Of a stretch of 31,434 nt of DNA, positions 24,709 to 31,432 are shown piece by piece (position 1 is the first letter of the stretch; each line of letters begins with the position of its first letter). The position numbers and the translations under genes were made by a program. The stretch covers positions 1 to 31,434 of IMG/VR virus record IMGVR_UViG_3300007541_000107, one strand, 5' to 3'. Origin of the DNA: a virus. Below the pieces are notes generated by a model that made no database searches, was not told where the DNA came from, and saw only the letters and a list, made by a program, of their open reading frames with translations.

Positions 24709-26364
24709 TTACACCGCTTGCTTCAAAAGCCCTTCTCCTCCTTCCGGAAGCTTACTCATGGCACTTGCACTTGTTTCCGCCAGTTGAGCCGCTTGCATTG
24801 CCTGTTGCATGCTCATCTCCTGATTCAGCGCAGCCCTGATAGCCTGTTCACTTTCAAGCAACTTGGGATCCACTCCCATGTTTTGAGCCAGTTTCCGGAA
24901 AATGTCCCGGCTTTTCAGCACCTTGATAACACTCGGGTCATATTGAGCCACAACGCCAGCCATGTCCAAAAGCTGTAGCAATTGCCGGTTTTCAAAGAGT
25001 TTCACCGCCAGAGCGATTCTCGAGGAGTACTCAACCTTGAAATCCCCGCCACTCATCAGGACTTCAGCCGGAGGCTGAGGCAAACGACCTTCCCGCCAGG
25101 CAATACCCAGGCACCGGCCAAGGATCGGAGTCAATTTCTCCTTTGTGTATCGAGTGAAGAAAGGAGTAAAAAGAACCAACTTTTGTTCAATCATCGCCAG
25201 AACTTCGGTTGCAGTCCTTTGCTTGGGAGCATCGGCAAACATCTGAAACATGTCTGAAAACCATGATCGGGCCACTTCATTCCGCTTCCGCATCAGGGTT
25301 TCCTCAGTGTGAACCGTATCGTTTTTCAGATCCACCTGAGAAGGTCTATGCCTTGGATCTTTATCCGCTTTGTAGTAGGTAGTTCCGCCCGGGATATTCA
25401 CGGACCTAAAGGAACCATCATCGGGAGCCAACCACGGGGGATTGTTCCGGAGTTCTTGCGCCAACATCAAATCTTCCTCCATTTGGCAAAGCTGTTGCAC
25501 CTTTGGAAGCGTTCGCATTGCCAGAGAGTGACCCCAAAAAGAATCAATGCAGAGATACATTCGATTTGTGATGTAGGGGTTTTCATAGAAGCCACCTTCC
25601 GGGCCTAACTGATGATTGTTCTCAACATCGATCCAGTATTCACAATAGGGCCTTTCATGGGGAGGAACCATCAAACCCGTTCTTCCACCTTTTCTTGGCT
25701 CGACAAGATAAAGAATCTTCCATTCCCGGAAACCGCCAGAATCTCCACCGGCTGAGTCGTGTCCATCAAGATCCTTCAGCATGTTATCATGCAAGGCTTC
25801 CCGGCCAAACTTGTCAGCGCATTGTTTAGCGGTCCAATCAATTTCCTGGTAGTGAACATCTGGTTCATCGTCATTGTTGTTTTCCAACTGGTAACGGCCT
25901 GGATAAAGATTTGTGAACCGGTATGGATTCTTGTCGCCCTTTTCAACTCGAACCGTGGCAGTTCCGAAAACCCCTGAAATCAGGAAGTCATCATGGGCGC
26001 AAAGGTGGAAGCTACTGGAAACCATGTCCTCGAGGATTATTTTTGTAGCTTCCTGCCAAAAATCAATTTCAGCCTGAGAAGGATCGGGGTTGCGAGACTC
26101 GAACCGAGCCCAAGTTTCCCCGGGAGGAATGATATAATTGACGCAGCCAGAAGCAAAGTCCTCAGCCGATTCCTTTCCAATGTCCTCATAAAGATCCGCA
26201 TGAATCACATCGGCCATTCCACGTTTCACGGTAATCCCGGCCATACGTGGCGCGAAGTATTGTGCCAAGGTTTGCCAAAGATCCATCCATGGCATTGTCC
26301 AGCTTTTCAGCTTCTCATTCCTTGAAGCCTTTTTAGTGCAGAATTCCTTGTTTTGAGATTCCAT
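24709..26364 (-). CDS. Portal protein (T7-type head-tail connector)
   Basis: A 551-residue portal of the podovirus head-tail connector type. Characteristic stretches are MPWMDLWQTLAQYFAPRM near the N-terminus, SAEDFASGCVNYIIPPGETW, then FRFTNLYPGRY-like strands, HERPYCEYWIDVENN and, in the C-terminal half, RTATEVLAMIEQKLVLFTP and RLPQPPAEVL. Twelve copies form the ring through which DNA is packaged. The frame is open for 22 codons further upstream, but I chose the ATG at 26364 because it follows the preceding TGA by one base and starts the family-like sequence (MESQNKEFCTKK). The Gln/Ala/Met-rich C-terminus (QEMSMQQAMQAAQLAETSAS) is usual. Confidence 0.9.
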   Translation of the reverse strand: MESQNKEFCTKKASRNEKLKSWTMPWMDLWQTLAQYFAPRMAGITVKRGMADVIHADLYEDIGKESAEDFASGCVNYIIPPGETWARFESRNPDPSQAEIDFWQEATKIILEDMVSSSFHLCAHDDFLISGVFGTATVRVEKGDKNPYRFTNLYPGRYQLENNNDDEPDVHYQEIDWTAKQCADKFGREALHDNMLKDLDGHDSAGGDSGGFREWKILYLVEPRKGGRTGLMVPPHERPYCEYWIDVENNHQLGPEGGFYENPYITNRMYLCIDSFWGHSLAMRTLPKVQQLCQMEEDLMLAQELRNNPPWLAPDDGSFRSVNIPGGTTYYKADKDPRHRPSQVDLKNDTVHTEETLMRKRNEVARSWFSDMFQMFADAPKQRTATEVLAMIEQKLVLFTPFFTRYTKEKLTPILGRCLGIAWREGRLPQPPAEVLMSGGDFKVEYSSRIALAVKLFENRQLLQLLDMAGVVAQYDPSVIKVLKSRDIFRKLAQNMGVDPKLLESEQAIRAALNQEMSMQQAMQAAQLAETSASAMSKLPEGGEGLLKQAV

Positions 26365-26365
26365 A

Positions 26366-26596
26366 TCAGCCGCCCAGCCCTTGGAGGATTGAAGGTTGAT
26401 TGTTTTCGCCAGCGTAGACAGTGGAAGCAAAGCCCCGCCGTTTCTGTTGCTGTTTTTTCAGATCACGCCCCGCTTGTTTGAATTCACGGGAACTTTGAGT
26501 AATCGGGAGAGGTGCAGAAGTTACCGGAGGAAGATCACCGCCGCCCCCGCCTTTTTCAAAAACCAGACCATCAGGATTGTGGAATCGATTGTGCAT
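26366..26596 (-). CDS. Small Gly/Pro/Gln-rich hypothetical protein next to portal
   Basis: A 76-residue protein with a glycine-run linker (EKGGGGGDLPPVTSAPLPI) and a basic helix (SSREFKQAGRDLKKQQQKRR). It is probably largely disordered. Small proteins like this are common just before podovirus portal genes, but I know no function for them. The start is supported by AAAGG nine bases before the ATG. It overlaps the upstream gene by 26 bases and ends one base before the portal start. Confidence 0.6.
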   Translation of the reverse strand: MHNRFHNPDGLVFEKGGGGGDLPPVTSAPLPITQSSREFKQAGRDLKKQQQKRRGFASTVYAGENNQPSILQGLGG

Positions 26597-26942
26597 TCAG
26601 GAACCTTTGTTTAATAGTGATTAGATGATAGATGCGCGGTTTATTGCGCTTTTCCCATCCGACCAGTGGTAATTCAAACGGTGCCCATGTAAAGAGTTTT
26701 TCGATTTTGCCTGAAAAGCAGTGAATCCACCAAGTGTCACCATCCTGCCAATTGATAGTGGGATCGACCAGCAAACCCAGTGACATCTGAGAAGGAACAA
26801 CCCGAGCCATTACAAAAAATTCCGGGCAGTTGATGACATATCCGTGCGCGTAATGCCAGAACAGATCTTCATGGAAGGTCCGTTTCGACCATTCCCGGCG
26901 ATACACCAGCTTTGCCTGTTCATAAGGGGTCAGATACTTCAT
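26571..26942 (-). CDS. Conserved-looking hypothetical protein between terminase and portal
   Basis: A 123-residue protein rich in aromatic residues (EDLFWHYAHGYVINCPEFFV, GDTWWIHCFSGKIEKLF). It resembles small proteins encoded between large terminase and portal in podoviruses, where a W-x-R-T-F-x-x-D motif (here WSKRTFHEDLFWH) is followed by a beta-rich core. I know no function. The start overlaps the terminase stop (ATGA). There are no signal, membrane or metal motifs. It may be a packaging accessory or a GNAT-like fold; the sequence does not decide. Confidence 0.62.
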   Translation of the reverse strand: MKYLTPYEQAKLVYRREWSKRTFHEDLFWHYAHGYVINCPEFFVMARVVPSQMSLGLLVDPTINWQDGDTWWIHCFSGKIEKLFTWAPFELPLVGWEKRNKPRIYHLITIKQRFLNAQSIPQS

Positions 26943-28615
26943 CGGGTTCTTTTCATTCCCTGATACCGTTTCCGGCCGGTTTTGCTATTATCATAAGCTG
27001 ACTTAGCCAAGCCACTCAGTAAAGGCTTTTTCTCCCGGTATTCAGAGGGAATCAAGGCATCGGAGGGAATTAGACCCAGGCTGTAAGCCTCAGCAAACGT
27101 CCTTGCTGCATCTGAATCATGCGAACTCCAGTCGTGAATTGGCTCATGGTGCCACATGTTTTCTTTCTCCAGCCATTTCCGCCGATAGGATTCCAGGCAG
27201 GTAACGCCGGAAGGAATTTCCTCACCCAGTTGATTAACATCCGTCGCACATCTGGTTTTGTGAAAGAAGGATTTTTTTAGCAACCCCTGAAGGGTATTGA
27301 TTCCTTCCCAAATACTCCCGGTTCTGGGAAGTAAATGGATATTTTTCAAACCTGCCTGTTCAAGCTTTTCCTTAAAACTCAAGGCATCATTCGCACTTCG
27401 AGCCCCGCAGTCATGGGGAAGGAAGTTCATTGCCACGTTCCAAGGCTTATTGTTCAGAATATTCACGTAGAACGGAGCCCCTTCACCATAAAGCCGGAAG
27501 TGATCGACCCAGTAAATCCATGGCCCGACGATCTGAATCCACCAAATTGAGCAATAATCCTCAACGCCTTTGTCCCAGTAAGTGCAAAGCGGGTAATCCT
27601 GATGATGTTCAAAATCGATGATCTGCCCCTTTGCCCTGATTGCCGAAATAGTCGGACCATAGATCGCCCCTTCAACCGGAGCCTCAAAGCATTCCTGAGG
27701 AGTCGAAGGAAACTCCCGTTTGATTTCTTCCCCTAGCTCGTGATGTTTTTTGTAGTACCAAAGCCGCTGCCCTTTGGTAAGCCAAATCCCGTGCTCATCC
27801 TGAAGCTTTTGAAAGTATGCCTCATGTTCCTTGTCAATCTGCCCGTAATTACCTTCCAGCGTATAGCTTGGCTCATCGAACCACGGGAAGAACTGAAACA
27901 GGAAATCCAGTTTGGTCATATCTTCCGGTCGAGTTTCCATTGCCCGTTTCAGTAAGCCGTAGAAATCCCCACCTTTTCCACCTTCAAAGGTACTTTCTAC
28001 GATGCACCCGCCATCAACAGGAATCGTCGGAAGCATACCCGTTTTGACTTCCCGGGATCTGCCTGGATCAGTGGCAGCGATCTTTCCCCACTCCGAAATA
28101 TGGCCGAACTGGTTTGTTCCGGATCTTTGCCTAGTGCCAGCCGAGACAGAAGAACCGTTCTCCAGCTCCATAAGGGATTGGTTCTTTGTGAGAGTACCGG
28201 CGCCACGTTTCAAATCTTGCGCCACATGGTCATAGGCGAACTTGATCTTGGTTTTCATCAGCTTTTTGGCGTTTTCCGCGGTATCCGCCAGGATACAAGC
28301 CTGGAAAAGATTGGTCCAGAGAATCATGTCCAGAATCATAATCTCAATCAGTGTGGACATTCCAAGCTGGCGAGCCTTGAGAATTACCTGTCTTTTGTAG
28401 CCTTTGACGTAGTAATCCCGCAACACCTTCAACTGTTGATCGTTTGGAATGAAAAGGATGTCCTGCCCATCCCGATCCACAATGTAATACAGGTTTGAAA
28501 TCCGCCAGATTGGATCCTTTAGCAGTTCCTCGAGTTCTGCCGCCTGTTCCGGAGTAAGATCCAGTTCCGCAGTACTGGTAACGCCGTTGAAGACTCCATC
28601 GAGATCAAAAACCAT
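26939..28615 (-). CDS. terL: Terminase large subunit (ATPase/nuclease DNA packaging motor)
   Basis: A 558-residue large terminase. The N-terminal ATPase has a Walker A-like VILKARQLGMST (77-88), a Walker B region in FGHISEWGKIA (170-180), and ADTAENAKKLM as the adenine-side segment. The C-terminal RNase-H-like nuclease has its acidic sites in YWDKGVEDYC (Asp348), FLPHDCGARS (Asp402) and the final SSHDSDAARTFAEA (Asp499/502). It translocates and cuts DNA at the portal. The start shares one base with the preceding TGA (TGATG). The deviant Walker A without GKT is usual for this terminase family. Next genes: small terminase upstream and portal downstream. Confidence 0.93.
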   Translation of the reverse strand: MVFDLDGVFNGVTSTAELDLTPEQAAELEELLKDPIWRISNLYYIVDRDGQDILFIPNDQQLKVLRDYYVKGYKRQVILKARQLGMSTLIEIMILDMILWTNLFQACILADTAENAKKLMKTKIKFAYDHVAQDLKRGAGTLTKNQSLMELENGSSVSAGTRQRSGTNQFGHISEWGKIAATDPGRSREVKTGMLPTIPVDGGCIVESTFEGGKGGDFYGLLKRAMETRPEDMTKLDFLFQFFPWFDEPSYTLEGNYGQIDKEHEAYFQKLQDEHGIWLTKGQRLWYYKKHHELGEEIKREFPSTPQECFEAPVEGAIYGPTISAIRAKGQIIDFEHHQDYPLCTYWDKGVEDYCSIWWIQIVGPWIYWVDHFRLYGEGAPFYVNILNNKPWNVAMNFLPHDCGARSANDALSFKEKLEQAGLKNIHLLPRTGSIWEGINTLQGLLKKSFFHKTRCATDVNQLGEEIPSGVTCLESYRRKWLEKENMWHHEPIHDWSSHDSDAARTFAEAYSLGLIPSDALIPSEYREKKPLLSGLAKSAYDNSKTGRKRYQGMKRTR

Positions 28616-29067
28616 CAGAGTTCAAACTGTCTCGCAGCCAGCGAAGTACCATGTTGAACGCTAAAGACGTTCAGTTTTTCGATGATTGCGTTCCCAGGTA
28701 TTTCCAAGCCGTTTGAAATGTTCAAGACATCCGAAGGAGACTTTCCAAGCCGGTTGAGGTAAATCCGCCGCTCATACCGCTTTGAAGTGTCTGGATCGAG
28801 GAAACGAGTGAAAAAGCAGTAGGAACTATCACCGGCATACGGCAACCCCAACCGATGGCATTCACCCCACGGAATCCTTCTGATTGTCTCGGTATTGATC
28901 CAATCGAAACCCAACCAAGAACCCAGTTCCGCATTTACAACCGCTTGAACAACGGGAGGTGAAGCCAGAACCTCCGGAACAAAGATCTTCGTAGCCTCAG
29001 AGACAATGATTGCCTTTGTGGCAGCCGGAACCAGTCCGAGCATTTTTAAGAAGCTTCTCCTGTTCAT
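28615..29067 (-). CDS. Tat-signal-bearing hypothetical protein
   Basis: A 150-residue protein starting MNRRSFLKMLGLVPAATKA: twin arginines at 3-4, then Ser, Phe-Leu-Lys, a mild hydrophobic stretch and Pro/Ala-Ser residues up to about residue 38. This matches the S/T-R-R-x-F-L-K consensus of twin-arginine signal peptides, with Asn in the first place. The mature part (about 110 residues) has GFDWINTETIRRIPWGECHR and RYERRIYLNRLGKSPSDVL, and I recognise no domain. The ATG at 29067 shares a base with the previous stop (TGATG); a GTG just upstream is in frame. It sits immediately before terL and two genes after a TatA-like ORF, implying a role at or beyond the inner membrane. Confidence 0.72.
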   Translation of the reverse strand: MNRRSFLKMLGLVPAATKAIIVSEATKIFVPEVLASPPVVQAVVNAELGSWLGFDWINTETIRRIPWGECHRLGLPYAGDSSYCFFTRFLDPDTSKRYERRIYLNRLGKSPSDVLNISNGLEIPGNAIIEKLNVFSVQHGTSLAARQFEL

Positions 29068-29456
29068 CACATGTCAACGTATTGAATGTCCTCAGGCCTT
29101 ACAGTCCATTCAATCTTCCAATGGATTCCGCACTTTTTGGCTTCCTCCCGAAACTTTTTGATTTCCGCCTTATGGATCTGGTCCTTTCCATCACAGATTG
29201 CTTTGAACCAGTTTAGCTTTACTTCGTACTCATCCTGATCCTTCACGACCCCGTAAATATCCCCTAGCTCATGCTTAGAATCCGGAGGGTAATAATGAAC
29301 GCATTCAATCAGTGTGGGGGTTCCTCTTATAATCTCATTATCCGCTACCCGGCATTCCCGCAAAAAGAAACCGATCACAATAATGACAAGCATTCCAACA
29401 ACGACCAGAGCCGGAGCCGCTTCCTGAAGGGTAATTCCAAACAAATCAAGATTCAC
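29067..29456 (-). CDS. One-span membrane protein of unknown function
   Basis: A 129-residue protein with a single hydrophobic span (about residues 15-32, PALVVVGMLVIIVIGFFL) followed by a charged soluble domain (KLNWFKAICDGKDQIHKAEI). Start is a GTG at 29456 with an AAAAGGA ribosome site seven bases upstream; an ATG two bases before it is out of frame. It lies between the TatA-like/HNH locus and the Tat-signal gene, and its stop overlaps the latter's start. A membrane accessory to those genes is possible, but I know no homologue. Confidence 0.68.
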   Translation of the reverse strand: MNLDLFGITLQEAAPALVVVGMLVIIVIGFFLRECRVADNEIIRGTPTLIECVHYYPPDSKHELGDIYGVVKDQDEYEVKLNWFKAICDGKDQIHKAEIKKFREEAKKCGIHWKIEWTVRPEDIQYVDM

Positions 29457-29664
29457 ATCGATCCTTTTTATCGTGGTTTAAGTGGCAACGCTGACAAAGA
29501 GCAGCGACATTCAAAAGAGAACAATCCCCGGGATCTTTGTCAAACACGTGTGCAGTGGTCAGCCAGCTGAGGCAATTTCTTCCCGCCAAAGAGCAGTAAA
29601 AGCACAAATACGATAATTCCGATTTCCCAAAGACCAAGCCCCGCCAAGAACGCAATTGTTTCAA
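29446..29664 (-). CDS. HNH-type zinc-binding nuclease-like protein, overlapping tatA-like ORF
   Basis: A frame of up to 72 residues (first start a TTG at 29664). The second half is a clear HNH fold: LTTAHVFDKDPGDCS (His39), LLNVAALCQRCH (Asn52, Cys57, Cys60, His61) and LNHDKKD (His64). An upstream LCFYC (Cys21, Cys24) could supply the other half of a treble-clef zinc site. HNH proteins often accompany phage terminases and can be needed for genome cutting. The first 125 bases are shared, in another frame, with the TatA-like ORF, so the true start is uncertain; it may be any TTG or GTG inside the overlap. If the TatA-like ORF alone is real here, this is a partial remnant. Confidence 0.6.
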   Translation of the reverse strand: MKQLRSWRGLVFGKSELSYLCFYCSLAGRNCLSWLTTAHVFDKDPGDCSLLNVAALCQRCHLNHDKKDRCES

Positions 29665-29671
29665 TCCTCAT
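29540..29671 (-). CDS. TatA/E-like twin-arginine translocase subunit, phage-encoded
   Basis: A 43-residue ORF from the ATG at 29671 to TGA at 29540. It reads as the TatA core: short N-terminus, LGLWEIGIIVFVLLLLFGG as the membrane segment (about 8-30) with Glu16 as the polar residue, the FG hinge at 28-29, then KKLPQLA (31-37), exactly the G-x-K-K-L-P-x-L-A pattern of TatA/TatE. TatA oligomers form the passage for folded proteins carrying RR signals. This product ends six residues after the pattern (DHCTRV), so it lacks most of the amphipathic helix; it may work with host TatBC or act as a small membrane-active (holin-like) protein. The ATG lies 11 bases inside the upstream gene's 3' end. Most of it overlaps the HNH-like frame. 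A phage-encoded Tat signal protein is two genes downstream. Confidence 0.7.
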   Translation of the reverse strand: MRIETIAFLAGLGLWEIGIIVFVLLLLFGGKKLPQLADHCTRV

Positions 29672-29816
29672 TTTCTTCCTTTTCTTGTTTTGCTACCAAC
29701 CAGCCCTTCACGAATTCATTGTGATAACGCAAGGGAAAGACCTTTTTCAAAGGGTCAAAGTCATACCCATCCCAAAAAGCCGCATAGCCCATGCTCCAAA
29801 AATCCGCGGGCGTCAT
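29661..29816 (-). CDS. Small hypothetical protein
   Basis: A 51-residue protein starting MTPADFWSMGYAAFWDGYD, with many aromatics and a charged tail (VAKQEKEENED). I chose the ATG at 29816 because it makes an ATGA overlap with the previous stop; an upstream in-frame TTG at 29849 (62 residues) is the alternative and would overlap the previous gene by 37 bases. I recognise no family. The FW..GY.AFWDGYD..P pattern suggests a compact fold. It may be coupled to the TatA-like ORF, whose ATG lies within its last codons. Confidence 0.55.
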   Translation of the reverse strand: MTPADFWSMGYAAFWDGYDFDPLKKVFPLRYHNEFVKGWLVAKQEKEENED

Positions 29817-30124
29817 CTTGGCTCGAGCTCTTTTCCATAGTTTACCCAAACCCTTCCGTTTTTTCCGAAGTTCTCATCATAGCAGAAAGTTACCACCGGC
29901 CTGTTTTGATACTCACCACTCAGTCTTTCCAATATCTCCATCGAGGCTTTCTTACTGATCTGAGTAATCGGAGGAGGCATGTAAGTTAAAGGAGGCCCTA
30001 TCTTTTGTCGCAGCTTTAGCCAGGACGTAACCAGAAGGCTTTCCTCCAGCGTCATTCCATATACACCCTTTGCGCCTGGATTGATGTCAATCACATAGCA
30101 AATGTCTTCATCTTCAGTCATCAT
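29813..30124 (-). CDS. Hypothetical protein downstream of small terminase
   Basis: A 103-residue acidic-to-neutral protein with no signal or membrane span (DICYVIDINPGAKGVYGMTL, PVVTFCYDENFGKNGRVWVN). Not recognised. The beta-hairpin-like ends and central helix (ESLLVTSWLKLRQKI) suggest a small alpha/beta domain. Its start overlaps the small terminase stop by four bases and its stop overlaps the next start, so it belongs to the packaging operon. Confidence 0.62.
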   Translation of the reverse strand: MMTEDEDICYVIDINPGAKGVYGMTLEESLLVTSWLKLRQKIGPPLTYMPPPITQISKKASMEILERLSGEYQNRPVVTFCYDENFGKNGRVWVNYGKELEPR

Positions 30125-30534
30125 TTCTTCCTTGAGTTGTGTTCTCTCACTCTTGCAAGCAGTTCGTCAAGATTAGATTGGATGTTCACCTTCTGAGGAG
30201 CGTTTTCACCCGTCATCTTGTTATCCAGGTCAATTGCCCTCAAGGCATCGGTATCCCCGCCAGTCATTGCGATGACATAGAGGCGGCCACGTTTGAGAGC
30301 CCGATTCATTGCCAGCTTCTCAATATCCCTGTTCTGGAAGTATCGTAGCAGCCTTTGAATATTATCATTTTTTAGCATGCGACACACTGTAACCGCAGCC
30401 GTTGTTTCAGTGTAACCGGCCTTGATACCGGCTTCCTTATGGTTCATCCCATCGGCAATGAACTGAAGCGTTTTCCTTTGCTTTGGCGTTACTGACTTGA
30501 GCAAAGCTTCTATTGATTTTGGGATTTTACTCAT
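30121..30534 (-). CDS. terS: Terminase small subunit-like DNA-binding protein
   Basis: A 137-residue protein starting MSKIPKSIEALLKSVTPKQR. Residues 16-60 carry a helix-turn-helix typical of small terminases (TPKQRKTLQFIADGMNHKEA, then AGYTETTAAVTVCRML: a K-E-A-x-x-x-AGY core). A central helical oligomerisation part and the basic tail LDELLARVREHNSRKK follow. It would recognise packaging DNA and hand it to the large terminase, encoded about 1.5 kb further along. I chose the ATG at 30534, whose GGAGG lies 11 bases upstream inside the preceding gene, over a longer frame beginning at 30585. It overlaps the upstream stop by eight bases. Confidence 0.78.
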   Translation of the reverse strand: MSKIPKSIEALLKSVTPKQRKTLQFIADGMNHKEAGIKAGYTETTAAVTVCRMLKNDNIQRLLRYFQNRDIEKLAMNRALKRGRLYVIAMTGGDTDALRAIDLDNKMTGENAPQKVNIQSNLDELLARVREHNSRKK

Positions 30535-30832
30535 CCAGCACAAACCCTCCTTTCCGGAATATATTGAGAACCTCGAGAGTTTCATCCTGAGTCAGCTTTC
30601 CGCCTTTCTCTATATAAGATTCGTAAAGAAGCTGGGCTTCGATTCCCGACAGAGTGATTCCCTTTGGAACATCGGCACAATAGACCAGAGCAAAGGATTC
30701 AACCCCAGGATAGGACTCAGATCCGAAAGGAAAGTACGGAGACTCATAAACCTTGGTCCAGTTCCTTGCCGGGATTTCCTTAATCTGTTTCTTCCATCGA
30801 GTCTTTCTGTAATTGGTCCAGCTTTCCTTCAT
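30527..30832 (-). CDS. Hypothetical protein upstream of small terminase
   Basis: A protein of about 101 residues (MKESWTNYRKTRWKKQIKEI...FRKGGFVLDE) with a basic N-terminus and an acidic, helical C-terminus (GKLTQDETLEVLNIFRKGGF). Not recognised. The ATG at 30832 has GGAG five bases upstream and would overlap the preceding gene by 53 bases. The frame remains open to an ATG at 30895, which would add an amphipathic leader (MNRLIMWLLDKLTWLQMELE) and extend the overlap to 116 bases; that start has no ribosome site. Confidence 0.55.
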   Translation of the reverse strand: MKESWTNYRKTRWKKQIKEIPARNWTKVYESPYFPFGSESYPGVESFALVYCADVPKGITLSGIEAQLLYESYIEKGGKLTQDETLEVLNIFRKGGFVLDE

Positions 30833-31328
30833 TAACTCCAGTTCCATCTGAAGCCAGGTCAGCTTGTCCAGAAGCCACATTATTAGTCGGTTCATCTTTT
30901 TTTCGTTGGGGATTGGTTTTGTCTTTTGCGTGAATCACTACGGAAGGCCTTATTCCACGTTCCGCTTCCTCAAATTTTGAAATAGCCTGGATACGGTATG
31001 ACTTGAACAAAGCATCCGGAAGGATAGTACTCATGGGAAACAGAGGATCATGCTTACCGCCAGCAAGCTTTACATCCTGAGGATTGAGCCAGGAATACCA
31101 TTCGTACGTTTCACCATCGAACAGTTTTGCAAGGTAACACAAGACCAGGTTGCCTTCCTGATCACCAAGAACTGCTTCCCGGAAGTACCACCAGCGATTC
31201 CTGAAGCAGATTGAGCAATCACGTTTCTGAATCGTTTTCCACTTCGAATAGGTCAACGCATCGGGACGGTGTCCCAGGTCAATGTTCAATCCGTGGGGGA
31301 TGTCATCGGGTTTCAGTATTTTAGCCAT
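30780..31328 (-). CDS. Hypothetical protein, first gene of the packaging cluster
   Basis: A 182-residue protein. Residues 1-125 look folded and aromatic-rich, with a CSICFRNRWWYFREA segment (two cysteines spaced CxxC) and YEWYSWLNPQDVKLAGGKHD. The last 55 residues are polar and low in complexity (DKTNPQRKKDEPTNN), probably disordered. Not recognised; a single CxxC is not enough to call a zinc site. AGGGAAAG precedes the ATG. It is the first gene seen in the cluster, so a promoter is expected in the roughly 100 bases to its right. Confidence 0.62.
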   Translation of the reverse strand: MAKILKPDDIPHGLNIDLGHRPDALTYSKWKTIQKRDCSICFRNRWWYFREAVLGDQEGNLVLCYLAKLFDGETYEWYSWLNPQDVKLAGGKHDPLFPMSTILPDALFKSYRIQAISKFEEAERGIRPSVVIHAKDKTNPQRKKDEPTNNVASGQADLASDGTGVNEGKLDQLQKDSMEETD

Positions 31329-31386
31329 CTTTCCCTAATTCAGAATTCTAAAACAATGGGGGTCAACAACAGAAGCGGTCCCCGTA

Positions 31387-31432
31387 GGGTACTTCGTACC
31401 CCTTAGGTACACGGCGTACTGTACTGACGTAC
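31387..31432. repeat. GTAC-rich segment with a perfect small hairpin
   Basis: Six GTAC palindromes occur in 46 bases (starting at 31389, 31396, 31407, 31416, 31421 and 31429). The first two form a perfect six-pair hairpin, GGGTAC-TTC-GTACCC (31387-31401), and the last part holds three copies of GTACT(G). It lies upstream of the first packaging gene, at the window edge. It could be a protein-binding or packaging site, a promoter-region element, or the border of a larger repeat. I see no clear sigma-70 promoter in 31329-31434. Confidence 0.5.

Noticed and set aside
29446-29664. Treating the HNH frame as the only gene at this locus
   Set aside because: The overlapping frame encodes a TatA core too regular to be chance, so both are reported.
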